Below, in pieces: positions 1-17,700 of a DNA stretch of 64,000 nucleotides (its first letter is position 1; every line of letters begins with the position of its first letter). Origin of the DNA: Oceanicaulis sp. HTCC2633 (GTDB lineage: Bacteria; Pseudomonadota; Alphaproteobacteria; Caulobacterales; Maricaulaceae); contig NZ_CH672428.1 of assembly GCF_000152745.1 (NCBI RefSeq), forward strand, positions 740,916-804,915, in the 5' to 3' direction. The notes beneath the pieces were generated by a model that ran no database searches, had not been told where the DNA came from, and saw only the letters and a list, made by a program, of their open reading frames with translations. The position numbers were made by a program, and so were the translations under genes.

Positions 1-1060
1 GGCCGATGCGCTCTTTCTTCTCTTTCACCGTGTTCAGCACGGTCTGCCCCGTGGACAGGGTGCCCGAATAGATGCGGCAGAAGGTGAGCGAGCCCACGAA
101 CGGGTCGTTCATGATCTTGAACGCCAGCAGGCCGAGCGGCTCGTCGTCCGACGCCTTGCGCACGATCGGCTCTTCGGTCTTCGCATCGATGCCCTTGATC
201 GCGGACACTTCCACCGGAGACGGCAGGAAGTCCACAACGCCGTCGAGCAGAGGCTGAACGCCTTTGTTCTTGAACGCGGTGCCGCACAGGATCGGGTTGA
301 AGGCCAGAGAGATGGTGCCCTTGCGGATCAGCTTCTTCAGCGTTTCCTCGGACGGCTCTTCGCCTTCCAGATACGCTTCCATGGCCGCTTCGTCCTGCTC
401 GACGGCGGTCTCGACCAGCATCTCGCGGTATTCAGCGGCCTGGTCGGCCAGCTCGTCACGGATGTCGCGCACTTCCCAGGTCGCGCCCAGGTTCTCGCCC
501 AGCCAGATCAGCTCTTTCATGGCGACGAGGTCGATCAGGCCCTCGAAGTCGCTTTCCATGCCGATCGGCAGCTGCACGCACAGCGGGTTGGCGCCCAGGC
601 GGTCCTTGATCATCTCGACGCAGTTGAAGAAGTCCGCGCCCAGCTTGTCCATCTTGTTGATGAAGATCATCCGCGGGACTTTGTACTTGTCCGCTTGACG
701 CCAGACGGTCTCGGTCTGGGGCTCGACGCCGGCGTTGGCGTCCAGGCAGCACACCGCGCCATCGAGCACCCGCAGCGAACGCTCGACTTCGATGGTGAAG
801 TCCACGTGGCCGGGGGTGTCGATGATGTTCAGACGCTTTTCTTTCCAGAAACAGGTCGTCGCAGCAGACGTGATCGTGATGCCACGCTCCTGCTCCTGCT
901 CCATCCAGTCCATGGTCGCAGCGCCATCGTGCACTTCGCCGATTTTGTGCGATTTGCCGGTGTAGTAGAGGATCCGCTCGGTCGTGGTGGTTTTACCAGC
1001 ATCGATGTGAGCCATGATGCCGAAGTTGCGGTAGTCCTCGATTTTATAGTCGCGGGCCAT
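1..1060 (-). CDS. fusA: Elongation factor G (5' part, cut by window edge)
   Basis: Translational GTPase that drives ribosome translocation and, with RRF, recycling. About 353 N-terminal residues are visible; the rest lies beyond base 1. The G domain is clear: P-loop AHIDAGKT near residue 17, the RGITI switch I motif, DTPGH and NKMD. ATG at 1058-1060 is preceded by GGGAGG-type Shine-Dalgarno sequence in the rpsG-fusA gap of 39 bp. It is third in the str operon (rpsL-rpsG-fusA), all read leftward. Domains II-V cannot be judged here. Identity is certain. Confidence 0.98.
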   Translation of the reverse strand, partial: MARDYKIEDYRNFGIMAHIDAGKTTTTERILYYTGKSHKIGEVHDGAATMDWMEQEQERGITITSAATTCFWKEKRLNIIDTPGHVDFTIEVERSLRVLDGAVCCLDANAGVEPQTETVWRQADKYKVPRMIFINKMDKLGADFFNCVEMIKDRLGANPLCVQLPIGMESDFEGLIDLVAMKELIWLGENLGATWEVRDIRDELADQAAEYREMLVETAVEQDEAAMEAYLEGEEPSEETLKKLIRKGTISLAFNPILCGTAFKNKGVQPLLDGVVDFLPSPVEVSAIKGIDAKTEEPIVRKASDDEPLGLLAFKIMNDPFVGSLTFCRIYSGTLSTGQTVLNTVKEKKERIG

Positions 1061-1099
1061 GGGGAGGGTCCTTAATCAGGATTCAAGCGTCAGCTGGAA

Positions 1100-1570
1100 T
1101 TACCAGCGGTAATGCGCGAACGCGCGGTTGGCTTCGGCCATCTTGTGCGTGTCTTCACGCTTTTTGACCGAGGAGCCGCGGTTGGAAGCGGCGTCCATGA
1201 GCTCAGCGGCCAGCCGCTCGCGCATGGTGTTCTCGTTGCGGTTCCGGGCCGCGGCGGCCAGCCAGCGAATGGCGAGCGCCTTGCGGCGATCCGGACGAAC
1301 CTCGACCGGAACCTGGTAGGTGGCGCCGCCGACCCGGCGGGAGCGCACTTCGATTTCCGGAGCCACATTGTCCATGGCTTCGTGGAAGACGCGAACCGGC
1401 TCGCGCTTCACTTTTTCCTCGATGATGTCGAGGGCGCCGTAGATGATGGCTTCAGCGGCGGATTTCTTACCGTCGATCATGATGTAGTTCATGAACTTGG
1501 TCAGATCGCGATCGCCGAATTTCGGGTCGGGAAGAATCTCGCGCTTCTCAGCGCGGTGACGACGAGACAT
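1100..1570 (-). CDS. rpsG: 30S ribosomal protein S7
   Basis: Primary 16S rRNA-binding protein of the small-subunit head, which nucleates assembly of the 3' domain and contacts E-site tRNA. The 156-residue length is the normal bacterial size. It begins [18 protein letters not shown] and carries the conserved [11 protein letters not shown] segment. It lies 12 bp downstream of rpsL and 39 bp upstream of fusA, so it is co-transcribed in the str operon. In E. coli S7 is the translational repressor of this operon; whether that holds here cannot be seen. Identity is certain. Confidence 0.99.
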   Translation of the reverse strand: MSRRHRAEKREILPDPKFGDRDLTKFMNYIMIDGKKSAAEAIIYGALDIIEEKVKREPVRVFHEAMDNVAPEIEVRSRRVGGATYQVPVEVRPDRRKALAIRWLAAAARNRNENTMRERLAAELMDAASNRGSSVKKREDTHKMAEANRAFAHYRW

Positions 1571-1582
1571 GAACGCCTCTCC

Positions 1583-1954
1583 TTATTTCGGACGCTTGGC
1601 GCCGTATTTCGAACGACGCTGACGACGGTCTTTCACGCCCTGGGTGTCCAGAACGCCGCGCAGGATGTGGTAACGCACGCCCGGCAAGTCTTTCACACGG
1701 CCGCCGCGGATGAGCACGACGGAGTGTTCTTGCAGGTTGTGACCTTCGCCCGGAATGTAGCTCACGACTTCATAGCCGTTCGTCAGGCGAACCTTGGCGA
1801 CTTTACGAAGCGCTGAGTTCGGCTTCTTCGGGGTCGTGGTGTACACGCGCGTGCAAACGCCACGGCGTTGCGGGCACGCCTGAAGCGCGGGAACCTTGTT
1901 CCGCTTCGGCTTGTCTTTCCGCGGTTTGCGGATGAGCTGGTTAACTGTAGGCAT
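1583..1954 (-). CDS. rpsL: 30S ribosomal protein S12
   Basis: Decoding-centre protein of the 30S subunit and first gene of the str operon. The 123 residues include the [18 protein letters not shown] segment, which holds the Lys43-equivalent, and the [14 protein letters not shown] segment with the Lys88-equivalent. Both streptomycin-determining lysines are wild type, so no target-site resistance is suggested. ATG at 1952-1954. The roughly 500 bp upstream, up to the rpoC terminator, is noncoding and should hold the operon promoter. Identity is certain. Confidence 0.99.
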   Translation of the reverse strand: MPTVNQLIRKPRKDKPKRNKVPALQACPQRRGVCTRVYTTTPKKPNSALRKVAKVRLTNGYEVVSYIPGEGHNLQEHSVVLIRGGRVKDLPGVRYHILRGVLDTQGVKDRRQRRSKYGAKRPK

Positions 1955-2160
1955 CAGGCCTCTATCCGTTCCTGTTCCTGTTTTCCCGTCCGGTTGCGTG
2001 ACGAAGACGCGAAAACCCGACCGGGGCGCGACGACTGTTGCCGTTCGTCCGCGGACGGTGTTGAAGCTTGTGTTTTTCTGTTCCGGGCGACGTCTAATCC
2101 AAACCCTCGCCCGCAGCGGACTCAGGACGGATTACGGCTCACCCCCGAAATCGAGCGCGG

Positions 2161-2189
2161 AACCTACTCAGGGCAGGCCATTCCGTCAA
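2161..2189 (-). promoter_or_regulatory. Candidate sigma70-type promoter for the str operon
   Basis: Read on the minus strand, TTGACG (2189-2184) and TAGGTT (2166-2161) are separated by exactly 17 bp, about 200 bp upstream of rpsL. The -35 box fits the alphaproteobacterial TTGAC preference; the -10 is a weaker match. The rest of the 1955-2400 gap shows no gene. Found by eye, so the call is tentative. Confidence 0.4.
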
Positions 2190-2400
2190 GATCACTGACA
2201 GGGGAAATTTGCAGGCCCGGCAAGTACCGGATATCGCCCGTCTTTCCCTGTCAACCAAGGGGTTCACACCCCCCTGCCCGCCTCACTCGCCTCATCGATT
2301 GCCGAATGCGGGCGGGACAGGCGCCGGATACAGGATTGATTTCCCCTTAACAAAAGCCGTCCGGGACGGCTGCGAATCCCTGAATGCGACCTTCACCAGC

Positions 2401-2432
2401 AAAAAGCCCGCCAGCATGCGCTGACGGGCTTT
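2401..2432 (-). terminator. Rho-independent terminator of rpoBC
   Basis: Downstream of rpoC the minus strand has a 13-bp stem (2420-2432 with 2403-2415, one G.U pair) around a 4-nt loop (2416-2419), continuing directly into a run of five T (2405-2401). It ends the rplKAJL-rpoBC transcripts before the separately promoted str operon. Confidence 0.88.
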
Positions 2433-2456
2433 CCGTTTTAGATCGGGGCGGGAACG

Positions 2457-6671
<4,215 letters not shown>

Positions 6672-6693
6672 GGTCCGTCTCCTTGACGGTGGC

Positions 6694-6731
6694 GGCGGCG
6701 GGGCCGGTTTGAGGGGGCCGGGCCCGCCGCC
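6694..6731 (-). promoter_or_regulatory. GC-rich hairpin in the rpoB-rpoC spacer
   Basis: A perfect 9-bp stem (6694-6702 with 6723-6731) with further CCGG self-pairing inside lies in the 107-bp gap between rpoB and rpoC. No T-run follows, so it is not an obvious terminator. It may be an RNA-processing or stabilising element. Function is inferred only from position. Confidence 0.35.
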
Positions 6732-6778
6732 TGATATCCGCTACGCGATCGCTCGCTCTCTTGTCTGATCCGGTCAGC

Positions 6779-10858
<4,080 letters not shown>

Positions 10859-11021
10859 TTCCGCTCCCTTCGCAGGCTCTACAGCCTGGCGCTTGCGTTA
10901 GGACCCTAAGGTCCCCCAAGACCCGCTCTGGTCAACCGCGCCTGGAACGAGGGGTGTTCCGTCGCGGTCCATCTGCAGGCCCCAGAACGGAACGACCTGC
11001 AGAGGAAACTTTAACGGCGTG

Positions 11022-11051
11022 ACGGGCGCGCGGGAATCCCCGCACGCCCGT
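11022..11051 (-). promoter_or_regulatory. Hairpin between rplL and rpoB (attenuator or processing site candidate)
   Basis: The 242-bp rplL-rpoB gap contains a 13-bp GC-rich stem (11022-11034 with 11039-11051, one G.U pair on the transcribed strand) with loop 11035-11038. A smaller 8-bp stem follows (10973-10980 with 10996-11003). Neither is followed by a T-run. In E. coli the equivalent gap holds an attenuator and an RNase III site; a similar role here is inferred by position. Confidence 0.45.
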
Positions 11052-11100
11052 ACGTCGTATTACGTCTTCGGACCAGAACCAAGCCCGGCCCGAATACGCC

Positions 11101-11475
11101 TTACTTGAGCTCGACTTTAGCGCCTGCGTCTTCGAGCTTCTTCTTGATGTCTTCAGCTTCGGCCTTGGCGGCGCCTTCTTTGACGGCCTTGCCGCCGGCT
11201 TCCACCAGTTCCTTGGCTTCTTTGAGGCCCAGGCCGGTGATGGCGCGGACTTCTTTGATGACGTTGATTTTCTTGTCGCCAGCGTCGACCAGGATCACGT
11301 CGAACTCGTCTTTCTCTTCAGCAGCAGCGGCTTCGCCACCAGCAGCCGGGCCAGCAACGGCCACAGCAGCGGCGGCCGGCTTGATGCCTTTTTCTTCAAG
11401 AAGGTCGTTGAGTTCTTTCGCTTCCAGGATGGTCAGCGACAGCAGTTCTTCGCAGAGTTTGGCGATATCAGCCAT
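11101..11475 (-). CDS. rplL: 50S ribosomal protein L7/L12
   Basis: Flexible stalk protein of the large subunit that recruits translational GTPases. The 124 residues show the N-terminal dimerisation helices, an Ala/Gly-rich hinge ([20 protein letters not shown]) and the compact C-terminal domain with [20 protein letters not shown] and [11 protein letters not shown]. It starts 50 bp after the rplJ stop codon. It is normally the most abundant product of the operon; the long gap to rpoB with hairpins fits differential expression. Identity is certain. Confidence 0.99.
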   Translation of the reverse strand: MADIAKLCEELLSLTILEAKELNDLLEEKGIKPAAAAVAVAGPAAGGEAAAAEEKDEFDVILVDAGDKKINVIKEVRAITGLGLKEAKELVEAGGKAVKEGAAKAEAEDIKKKLEDAGAKVELK

Positions 11476-11525
11476 GGTTCAGTTCCTTGCGGTAATCAGG
11501 GTATCGGTTCGATGTGCAGAGACGA

Positions 11526-12041
11526 CTAGGCTTCGGCTTTTTCCCGGATGGTCTCGATCTGAGCGGCCAGCGTGTTGCCCGGCGCGGTGAGGCGCGAGAC
11601 GATTTCGCCAGCTTGGCCCAGGAGACGACCCGCGATGGCGCCGATAAGCTCTTCGCGAGACGGCAGTTTGGAGAGTGCTTCCACGCCCTTGGCGTCGAAG
11701 ATTTCCTCTTCCATGAAGCCGCCCACCAGGTCGAACTTGTCGTTCGACTTGGCGAATTCCACGACAACTTTCGGCGCAGCCGTGAAGTCTTCAGAATAGG
11801 CGATAGCGACCGGGCCTTCGAACATGTCGGAGGCGGCCTCGCCTTTCTGACCCTTCAGCGCGATCTTGGCGAGACGGTTGCGGACAACTTTCAGTTTGCC
11901 GCCCACCTCGCGCAGATCACCACGCAGCTTGGTCATTTCCGCAACGGTAAGACCCGAATAACGGGTCAGCACGACGGATCCGGCGCTTCCGAAGATTTCG
12001 GAAAGCTCCTCGACCGCCGCTTCTTTGGTCGTACGATCCAT
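11526..12041 (-). CDS. rplJ: 50S ribosomal protein L10
   Basis: Base of the L7/L12 stalk. I place the start at the ATG at 12039-12041 (MDRTTKEAAVEELSEIF, 171 residues). This matches the family length and has GGGAG upstream; the same frame stays open further upstream, but that stretch does not resemble L10. VVLTRYSGLTVAEMTKLR is the conserved N-terminal rRNA-binding region. It is followed by rplL after 50 bp. The L10-(L12)n complex usually represses its own mRNA through the leader annotated upstream. Confidence 0.97.
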   Translation of the reverse strand: MDRTTKEAAVEELSEIFGSAGSVVLTRYSGLTVAEMTKLRGDLREVGGKLKVVRNRLAKIALKGQKGEAASDMFEGPVAIAYSEDFTAAPKVVVEFAKSNDKFDLVGGFMEEEIFDAKGVEALSKLPSREELIGAIAGRLLGQAGEIVSRLTAPGNTLAAQIETIREKAEA

Positions 12042-12240
12042 TGCGGTCTCCCTTTTTGAGCCGCCCCCTATGGACGGCTCGCTCAAGCCGCCGCAGGTAA
12101 GCCTGCTCCACATCGGATCAGGCCGCCTTGCGGCGTTGGCCTGTCCCAGGGCTCGAACCGACCCTTCCAGCGCGAGGCGGAAGTATCGATTGTCGCTCTG
12201 TCTCACCCGGGGCCGGTTGGATTAAGAGGCGCGAAGCCTC
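12042..12240 (-). promoter_or_regulatory. rplJ leader, candidate L10 autoregulatory mRNA element
   Basis: Of the 313 bp between rplA and rplJ, roughly the last 200 nt of the transcript are GC-rich and rich in short complementary stretches, for example GAGCAGGCTTACCTGC just upstream of the rplJ ribosome-binding site. Proteobacterial rplJ leaders commonly bind L10 to shut off rplJL translation. A short stem GAGGC/GCCTC at 12226-12240 may be a weak terminator or attenuator. The class is inferred from position; I could not fold it computationally. Confidence 0.45.
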
Positions 12241-12354
12241 CCCCAGGATCTCGGACAGGTGGACCGGTTCATGAGCCGAAGCCCCCTTCCCGGTCCGGAC
12301 ATCCGTCAGGACGATCAGATCGCCCCGACGGAAACTCAGGTCCAGCGATTACGC

Positions 12355-13065
12355 TTACGCGTTTTCCGCCGGTGCAGACGCTTCAGCCACGTCCACTTTC
12401 ACGCCCGGGCCCATGGTGGAGCTCAGCGCGATGGCCTTGACGTACTGGCCCTTGGCGCCAGTCGGCTTGGCTTTCACCAGAGCTTCCAGCAGAGCGCGCA
12501 CGTTCTCGGCAATGGCGGCTTCAGAGAAGCTGGCCTTGCCGACGCCGCAGTGAACGATACCGGCTTTTTCAGCGCGGAATTCAACAGCGCCGCCCTTGGA
12601 CGCTTCGACCGCTTTGGTCACGTCCATGGTCACGGTGCCGACTTTCGGGTTCGGCATCATGCCGCGCGGACCCAGCACCTTACCCAGGCGACCGACCAGC
12701 GGCATCATGTCCGGGGTGGCGATCACCTTATCAAAGTTGATCTCACCGCCCTGGATCTGCTCGACCAGGTCTTCCGCGCCGACGACTTCGGCGCCAGCAG
12801 CCTTGGCTTCATCAGCCTTCGGACCACGGGCGAACACAGCCACGCGCATGGAGCGGCCGGTGCCGTTGGGCAGGTTGGCGACGCCGCGGACCATCTGGTC
12901 AGCGTGACGCGGGTCAACGCCCAGATTGACGGCCACTTCAATGGTTTCATCAAACTTGGCGGTCGCACGCTCCTTCACCAGCTTCACAGCTTCAGTGACG
13001 GTGTGCAGTTTTTCGCGGTCCAGACCTTCGCGGCCGGCGGCGATACGCTTAGCAATCTTGGCCAT
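12355..13065 (-). CDS. rplA: 50S ribosomal protein L1
   Basis: L1-stalk protein that moves deacylated tRNA out of the E site and typically represses translation of the rplK-rplA mRNA. The 236-residue length is normal. The family signature [19 protein letters not shown] is present near residues 125-145. It starts 2 bp after the rplK stop, so the two are translationally linked. About 310 bp of noncoding leader separates it from rplJ. Identity is certain. Confidence 0.99.
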   Translation of the reverse strand: MAKIAKRIAAGREGLDREKLHTVTEAVKLVKERATAKFDETIEVAVNLGVDPRHADQMVRGVANLPNGTGRSMRVAVFARGPKADEAKAAGAEVVGAEDLVEQIQGGEINFDKVIATPDMMPLVGRLGKVLGPRGMMPNPKVGTVTMDVTKAVEASKGGAVEFRAEKAGIVHCGVGKASFSEAAIAENVRALLEALVKAKPTGAKGQYVKAIALSSTMGPGVKVDVAEASAPAENA

Positions 13066-13067
13066 GC

Positions 13068-13496
13068 TTACACCACCTCAAAGCCCATGGAGCGCGCAGA
13101 CCCTTCAATGATCTTGGTCGCAGCGTCCAGGTCGTTAGCATTCAGGTCCTTGAATTTCGCTTCCGCGATTTCACGGCACTGGGCCGCGGTCACGGTGGCG
13201 ATCGGCGCAGCCTTGCCGGCCTCGCCAGAACCCTTTTGAACTTTCGCGGCCTTCTTCAGGAAGAAGCTCGCCGGAGCGGTCTTCGTGATGAAGGTGAACG
13301 ATTTATCCTGATAGACCGTGATGGTGGTCGGGATCGGCATCCCTTTTTCCATCTCTTGGGTCTTGGCGTTGAACGCCTTACAGAATTCCATGATGTTCAC
13401 GCCGCGCTGACCCAGAGCCGGCCCGATGGGCGGCGACGGGTTGGCTGCGCCGGCGGGAACTTGCAGGTTGATGTAACCCGCGATCTTCTTCGCCAT
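13068..13496 (-). CDS. rplK: 50S ribosomal protein L11
   Basis: Protein of the GTPase-associated centre that binds 23S rRNA helices 43/44 and is needed for RelA activation. The 142 residues are of normal length. The proline-rich N-terminal segment [20 protein letters not shown] is intact, as is the C-terminal RNA-binding domain. The ATG follows an AGGAGG ribosome-binding site (GAGGACAGGGAC region). It is the first gene of the rplKA pair, 144 bp from nusG, with a hairpin between them. Identity is certain. Confidence 0.99.
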   Translation of the reverse strand: MAKKIAGYINLQVPAGAANPSPPIGPALGQRGVNIMEFCKAFNAKTQEMEKGMPIPTTITVYQDKSFTFITKTAPASFFLKKAAKVQKGSGEAGKAAPIATVTAAQCREIAEAKFKDLNANDLDAATKIIEGSARSMGFEVV

Positions 13497-13547
13497 GTCC
13501 CTGTCCTCCTAACAGCGCCGCTAGCAGCGCCTGGGGATTGCACAATA

Positions 13548-13571
13548 AGCCGCGCTCATGAAAGCGCGGCT
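13548..13571 (-). terminator. Hairpin between nusG and rplK, probable (partial) terminator
   Basis: A 9-bp stem AGCCGCGCT/AGCGCGGCT with a 6-nt loop is followed on the minus strand by TATTGTG. The T-run is short, so termination may be partial. It would let secE-nusG and rplKAJL be expressed at different levels. Confidence 0.5.
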
Positions 13572-13640
13572 CCTCTCGATGGGCGGCGCGGTGCGGCCCC
13601 GGCATGGTCTTTCGCCGGAACCTCCCGCACCTGTCTACGA

Positions 13641-14174
13641 TCAGGCGATCTTCTCGACCTGAGCGTATTCCAGCTCGACCGGGGTGGCCCGGCCGAAAAT
13701 ATTGATGGCGACCTTGAGAACGCCCTTCTCGTCGTCCACTTCCTCGACGAGCCCGTTGAAGCTCTGGAAGTGACCGTCGATGACGCGCACGGTCTCACCC
13801 ACTTCGTAAGAGACAGTCGGCCGCGGACGCTCGGCGTCCTCTTCCATCTGCCCCATGATGCGGCGCACTTCAGCTTCCGGAACCGGGGTCGGACGGCGGC
13901 CCGAACCCAGGAAGCCCGTCACGCGCGGGGTGTCCTTGACGAGGTGATAGGCCTCGTCGGTCATGTCCATTTTCACCAGCACATAGCCGGGGAAGTATTT
14001 GCGCTCTGCGTTGACCTTGCGGCCGCGGCGCACCTCGACAACCTCTTCGGTCGGCACGAGCACTTCCTCGAACTTGTCCTCAAGCCCCTGCAGGGCCGCT
14101 TCGGCCTTGATCGCCTCGGCCACCTTCTTCTCGAAGTTGGAATAGGCGTGAACGATGTACCACTTTGCAGCCAT
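13641..14174 (-). CDS. nusG: Transcription termination/antitermination factor NusG
   Basis: Binds RNA polymerase, suppresses pausing, couples transcription to ribosomes and helps Rho. I choose the ATG at 14172-14174 (MAAKWYIVHAYSNFEKK, 177 residues), which gives the standard NusG start and puts it 4 bp after secE. The upstream in-frame extension overlaps secE and is not conserved in kind. The N-terminal NGN domain runs to about residue 115, followed by a KOW domain with GETVRVIDGHFQSFNGLVEE. secE-nusG pairing is nearly universal. Identity is certain. Confidence 0.98.
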   Translation of the reverse strand: MAAKWYIVHAYSNFEKKVAEAIKAEAALQGLEDKFEEVLVPTEEVVEVRRGRKVNAERKYFPGYVLVKMDMTDEAYHLVKDTPRVTGFLGSGRRPTPVPEAEVRRIMGQMEEDAERPRPTVSYEVGETVRVIDGHFQSFNGLVEEVDDEKGVLKVAINIFGRATPVELEYAQVEKIA

Positions 14175-14178
14175 TCGC

Positions 14179-14475
14179 TCAGGCTCCCAGACCCAGAAGA
14201 AGATTGACGACAAAGCCGATGATCGAATCGACCCCGAAGAAGAAGAGCGCCGCGAACGAGGCCATCACAACGACCATGATCGTGGAGACCAGGGTTTCAT
14301 TGCGCGACGTCCAGGTGACCTTGCGGCCTTCCTGACGCACCTCGCTGAAGAATTTCAGCGGGCTCGTCGTCCGCTTGCGGGCGGGCGGCGCAGATTGCGC
14401 AGCGCCTGCCTTGCCAGCAGCGCCGGTCTTGCCGGACGGACGGTTTTTCGTGTCTCGCGCCATGGCGTTCGTCAT
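14179..14475 (-). CDS. secE: Preprotein translocase subunit SecE
   Basis: Essential small subunit that clamps SecY in the Sec translocon. The 98 residues have a basic, Ala/Pro-rich N-terminus, the amphipathic helix FFSEVRQEGRKVTWTSRNET and one membrane span (about residues 64-90), the single-TM form common in alphaproteobacteria. ATG at 14475 is preceded by GAAGGGA; an internal ATG at 14463 is the alternative start. It sits between tRNA-Trp and nusG in the classical order. Confidence 0.97.
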   Translation of the reverse strand: MTNAMARDTKNRPSGKTGAAGKAGAAQSAPPARKRTTSPLKFFSEVRQEGRKVTWTSRNETLVSTIMVVVMASFAALFFFGVDSIIGFVVNLLLGLGA

Positions 14476-14516
14476 CTTCCCTTCGGCACGTCACCGATCA
14501 CGTGTTGCGGGCCTGG

Positions 14517-14589
14517 CAGGGGCGGAGGGGCTCGAACCCCCGACCTACGGTTTTGGAGACCGTCGCTCTACCAGCTGAGCTACACCCCT
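14517..14589 (-). tRNA. tRNA-Trp (anticodon CCA)
   Basis: A full cloverleaf reads on the minus strand. The acceptor stem is AGGGGTG/CGCCCCT, the D arm GCTC-AGCTGGTA-GAGC, the anticodon stem ACGGT/ACCGT around loop CTCCAAA, and the T arm has TTCGAGC. The anticodon is CCA. The discriminator is G and the CCA tail is not encoded. It lies 42 bp upstream of secE, where tufB-trnW-secE-nusG is a common proteobacterial order. Confidence 0.97.
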
Positions 14590-14721
14590 AGACCCAGCGG
14601 CCCGCGGCGCGTGCTCGCACCATCCATGTAGGGATTGCGCGCGCACAAACGAAGCGGGCCGTTATTCGGAAGCCGGTCTTTTAACGAGCCTGAGCCCAGA
14701 AGAAAAGCCCTTTTCCCATAT

Positions 14722-14753
14722 AAAAGCGGCGGGCCTCACACAAGACCCGCCGC
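14722..14753 (-). terminator. Terminator of the first TonB receptor gene
   Basis: GCGGCGGG (14726-14733) pairs with CCCGCCGC (14746-14753). On the minus strand the stem is followed by TTTTAT. It lies 28 bp after the receptor stop codon. Confidence 0.85.
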
Positions 14754-14780
14754 CCTTCAAATATGAGGTTCGATCAAGAC

Positions 14781-17700
14781 TTAGAAGGTCTTGCGCGCAC
14801 CCACATACCAGCGACGACCAATGGCGTCGTAGATGGCGCCGTCCGTGCCGGTGCCAGTGGAGTCAAAGCCTTGACCGTACTTGATGAACTCGTCGGTCAG
14901 GTTGTCCACGCCGAAGACCAGCTCGAGCTGGTTCTCGAACGCCCAGCGCACCTGCACGTCCTGGAAGGTCGCAGACGGGACCATGGCTTCAGACAGGTCG
15001 CCCGTGGCTTCCAGACGGGTTTCCGGCATCCAGTTCATGTCATAGGCGACGGTCAGCGGGCCGTTGCGGTAGACGGTGGAGAACAGGACTTCGTGCTCGA
15101 ACAGACCGGCGGTGTCGGAATAGTCGATCACCTCCGCGCCCGGGAACGCCTGCTGCTCCCACTTCTCCAGATAACCGTAGGTCAGGGTGAAGTTCAGATC
15201 GCCCAGACCCCAGCTGGAGTTGGTGAACACGTCGTTCAGGCCCAGGAAGTAGCTGGCCTGCACGTCGATGCCGGCGGTTTCGATGGTGGCCAGGTTCTGC
15301 TGCAGGGCGTTCAGCTCCTTGATGGCGCCGATGGACGGGCCGGAATTGTAACGCACGATGTTGGAGCAGAAGACGGAATTGGCGTTATAGGCGCCCGTGC
15401 CGTTGTCATAGCACTGGTTGACGGACGTCTGACGCGCAATCCCGGCGATCGCGTCTTCGATCTCGATGTTGTAGTAATCAACAGAGAGCGCGAAGTTGTC
15501 GATCCACTGATTGCCGAACTCCGGAGAGAAGACCGCGCCCAGCGTGATGGAGGTCGCCGTTTCCTCGGAGAGGTTCGGGTTGCCGCCGTTGAAGCCGGCG
15601 ATGCCCTGGATCTCGCCCTGGGTCGGGATGTAGAAGCCGTCCCGGTCCACACGCGCCGCAACGGACGGATCCGCAAAGCAGGCCTGGGCCAGCGAGGAGT
15701 TGACCGTGGAGGAGTCCACGCCGGAGGTGGCGTCGTCTGCGGCGTTGAAGAAGGCCGGATCGGAACCGGACAGGGTCAGGCCCGCACAGACGTCATCAGC
15801 ACCCTCAAAGGTCTCTGACGGCGGCTGGAACAGCTCGCCAATGTTCGGCGCACGCACGGATTCCGAATACTGCGCCCGGAAGCGAAGCATATCGATCGGG
15901 GTGTACTGAACGTTGGCGGCCCAAGCGAAGGTCTGGCCCACAGTGGTGTAGTCAGACGCACGCGCGGACAGGTTCAGACGCAGGTCCTCGACATACTGAC
16001 GCCCTTGCACAAGCGGGATTTCCGCTTCTGCGAAGAGCTCGGCCACCTGGAAGTCACCGTAAACGGCCGGAGACACGTTGCCGCCATTCAGGCCCGACTG
16101 GCTCAGCGCGTCCGGAACGCTCTCGGATTCCTCGGAGCGGTATTCCGCACCGACGACAACCTGGACATTCTCTTCCGCGAACGGGGACGCAAAGCCCAGA
16201 TCGCCGGACAGGAAGCCCGAATAGACCTGCTGGGTGATTTCCGCCTGACGCGAGGACGGGGCGTTGATGTAGGCGGCAGCCTCCGGCGAGATCGAGCCCT
16301 TGCCGAAGATATTGACCGGCACGCAGCCCTGAGCCCGCGCGATTTCATCTGCGCAGACGATTTCGCCGTTCAGCGTGGTCGCGTTGAGCGCCTGACGCAG
16401 GTTCAGGACGTTGACCTGACCCGAAGAGCGTTGCGACTGGGTCGTGCGACCCAGGTTGGCGCTGACTTCATAGGACCAGTTGTCCGTCAGATCCCCTTCC
16501 AGGCCGAACACGATCCGTGCGGTCTGGCGGGTGTTGGCGGAAGCGCGCTGACCGACCTCGGTCATACGACGCACGAAACCGACCACCAGATCCTCGTCGG
16601 CCACATCCTGGATGCCGTCGCCGTCAAAGTCGGCGGCGTCACGGGCCGCCTGGCGCATGGCCAGCGGGACGTAGGGGTTGAGGATGGAGATGCCGTTGGT
16701 GGAGCGGTCATAGACGCCGTCGCCGTCAACATCGACGAACTGGGCGGCGTTGTCGCCGAACACGTCATCAGAGGCCAGAGCGAACGGCTCCAGGGAGGAC
16801 GTGGTCTCGGTCGAGGCGTAGGTGCCCTCGAAGAAGAAGTTCATCTTCTCGTTCACTTCGTAGTTCACGAGCGAGGAGAAGGTGAAGCGTTCGGTCGGCA
16901 CGGCGATCGCGCGGTAGGCCTGACGGTTGAAGCCGTCGAGCGCGGAGCCGTCTGGGTTCGCGGAGGTGAAGGGACGCACCTGACCGGTGGTCTCGTCAAA
17001 CACCAGATTGGCCGCGTTCGTCGGCGTGCCGCCTGCGGACAGGCCCGGGATGAGGATGCGGCCGCGCTCGGAATAGGAAGAGTAATACGGGATCACGTCT
17101 TCCTGCCAGTTTTCGACGGTCGGGTCGAAATAGGCGCGAGACAGGCCGTCACGGTCCAGACCTTCACGGTCGCGGGCGTAGACGCCGTTCTCACGCGACC
17201 AGGTGGTGGAGACGACGGCATTGCCGCGGCCCTGGTCGAACATGGAGCCCATGGTCAGCGAGGCGCGGTAGGTTTCGTCATCGCCCTCGTCGGAGATGCC
17301 AGCCTGAGTGGAGGCGACAACACCTTCGAAGTCATCCTTCAGGATCACGTTCACGACGCCGGCGAGCGCATCGGAGCCGTAAACGGCGGACGCGCCGCCG
17401 GTGACGACGTCAACGCGATCGATCAGCTCGGTCGGGATGGAGTTGAAGTCCACATTGTTGGTGCCCGGCAGGCCCGCCACGAAGCGACGGCCGTTCATCA
17501 GCACCAGCGTGCGATCTTCAGTCAGGTTGCGCAGCTCAATGGTGTTTACACCCGAAGAGGCAACCGTGAAGTTGGAGTTGGTGGAGGTCAGCGAGGACAC
17601 GCCGACCGCCGGCAGGGTGCGCAGCAGTTCCGCGGTATTCACGGCGCCGGACAGTTCGAACTGCTCGGAGTTGAAGGTGTTGACCGGGGTCGCCTCGGTC

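Noticed and set aside
13641-14213. Longer NusG start overlapping secE
   Set aside because: The extra N-terminal residues are unlike NusG; the internal ATG at 14174 gives the standard start and a 4-bp gap.
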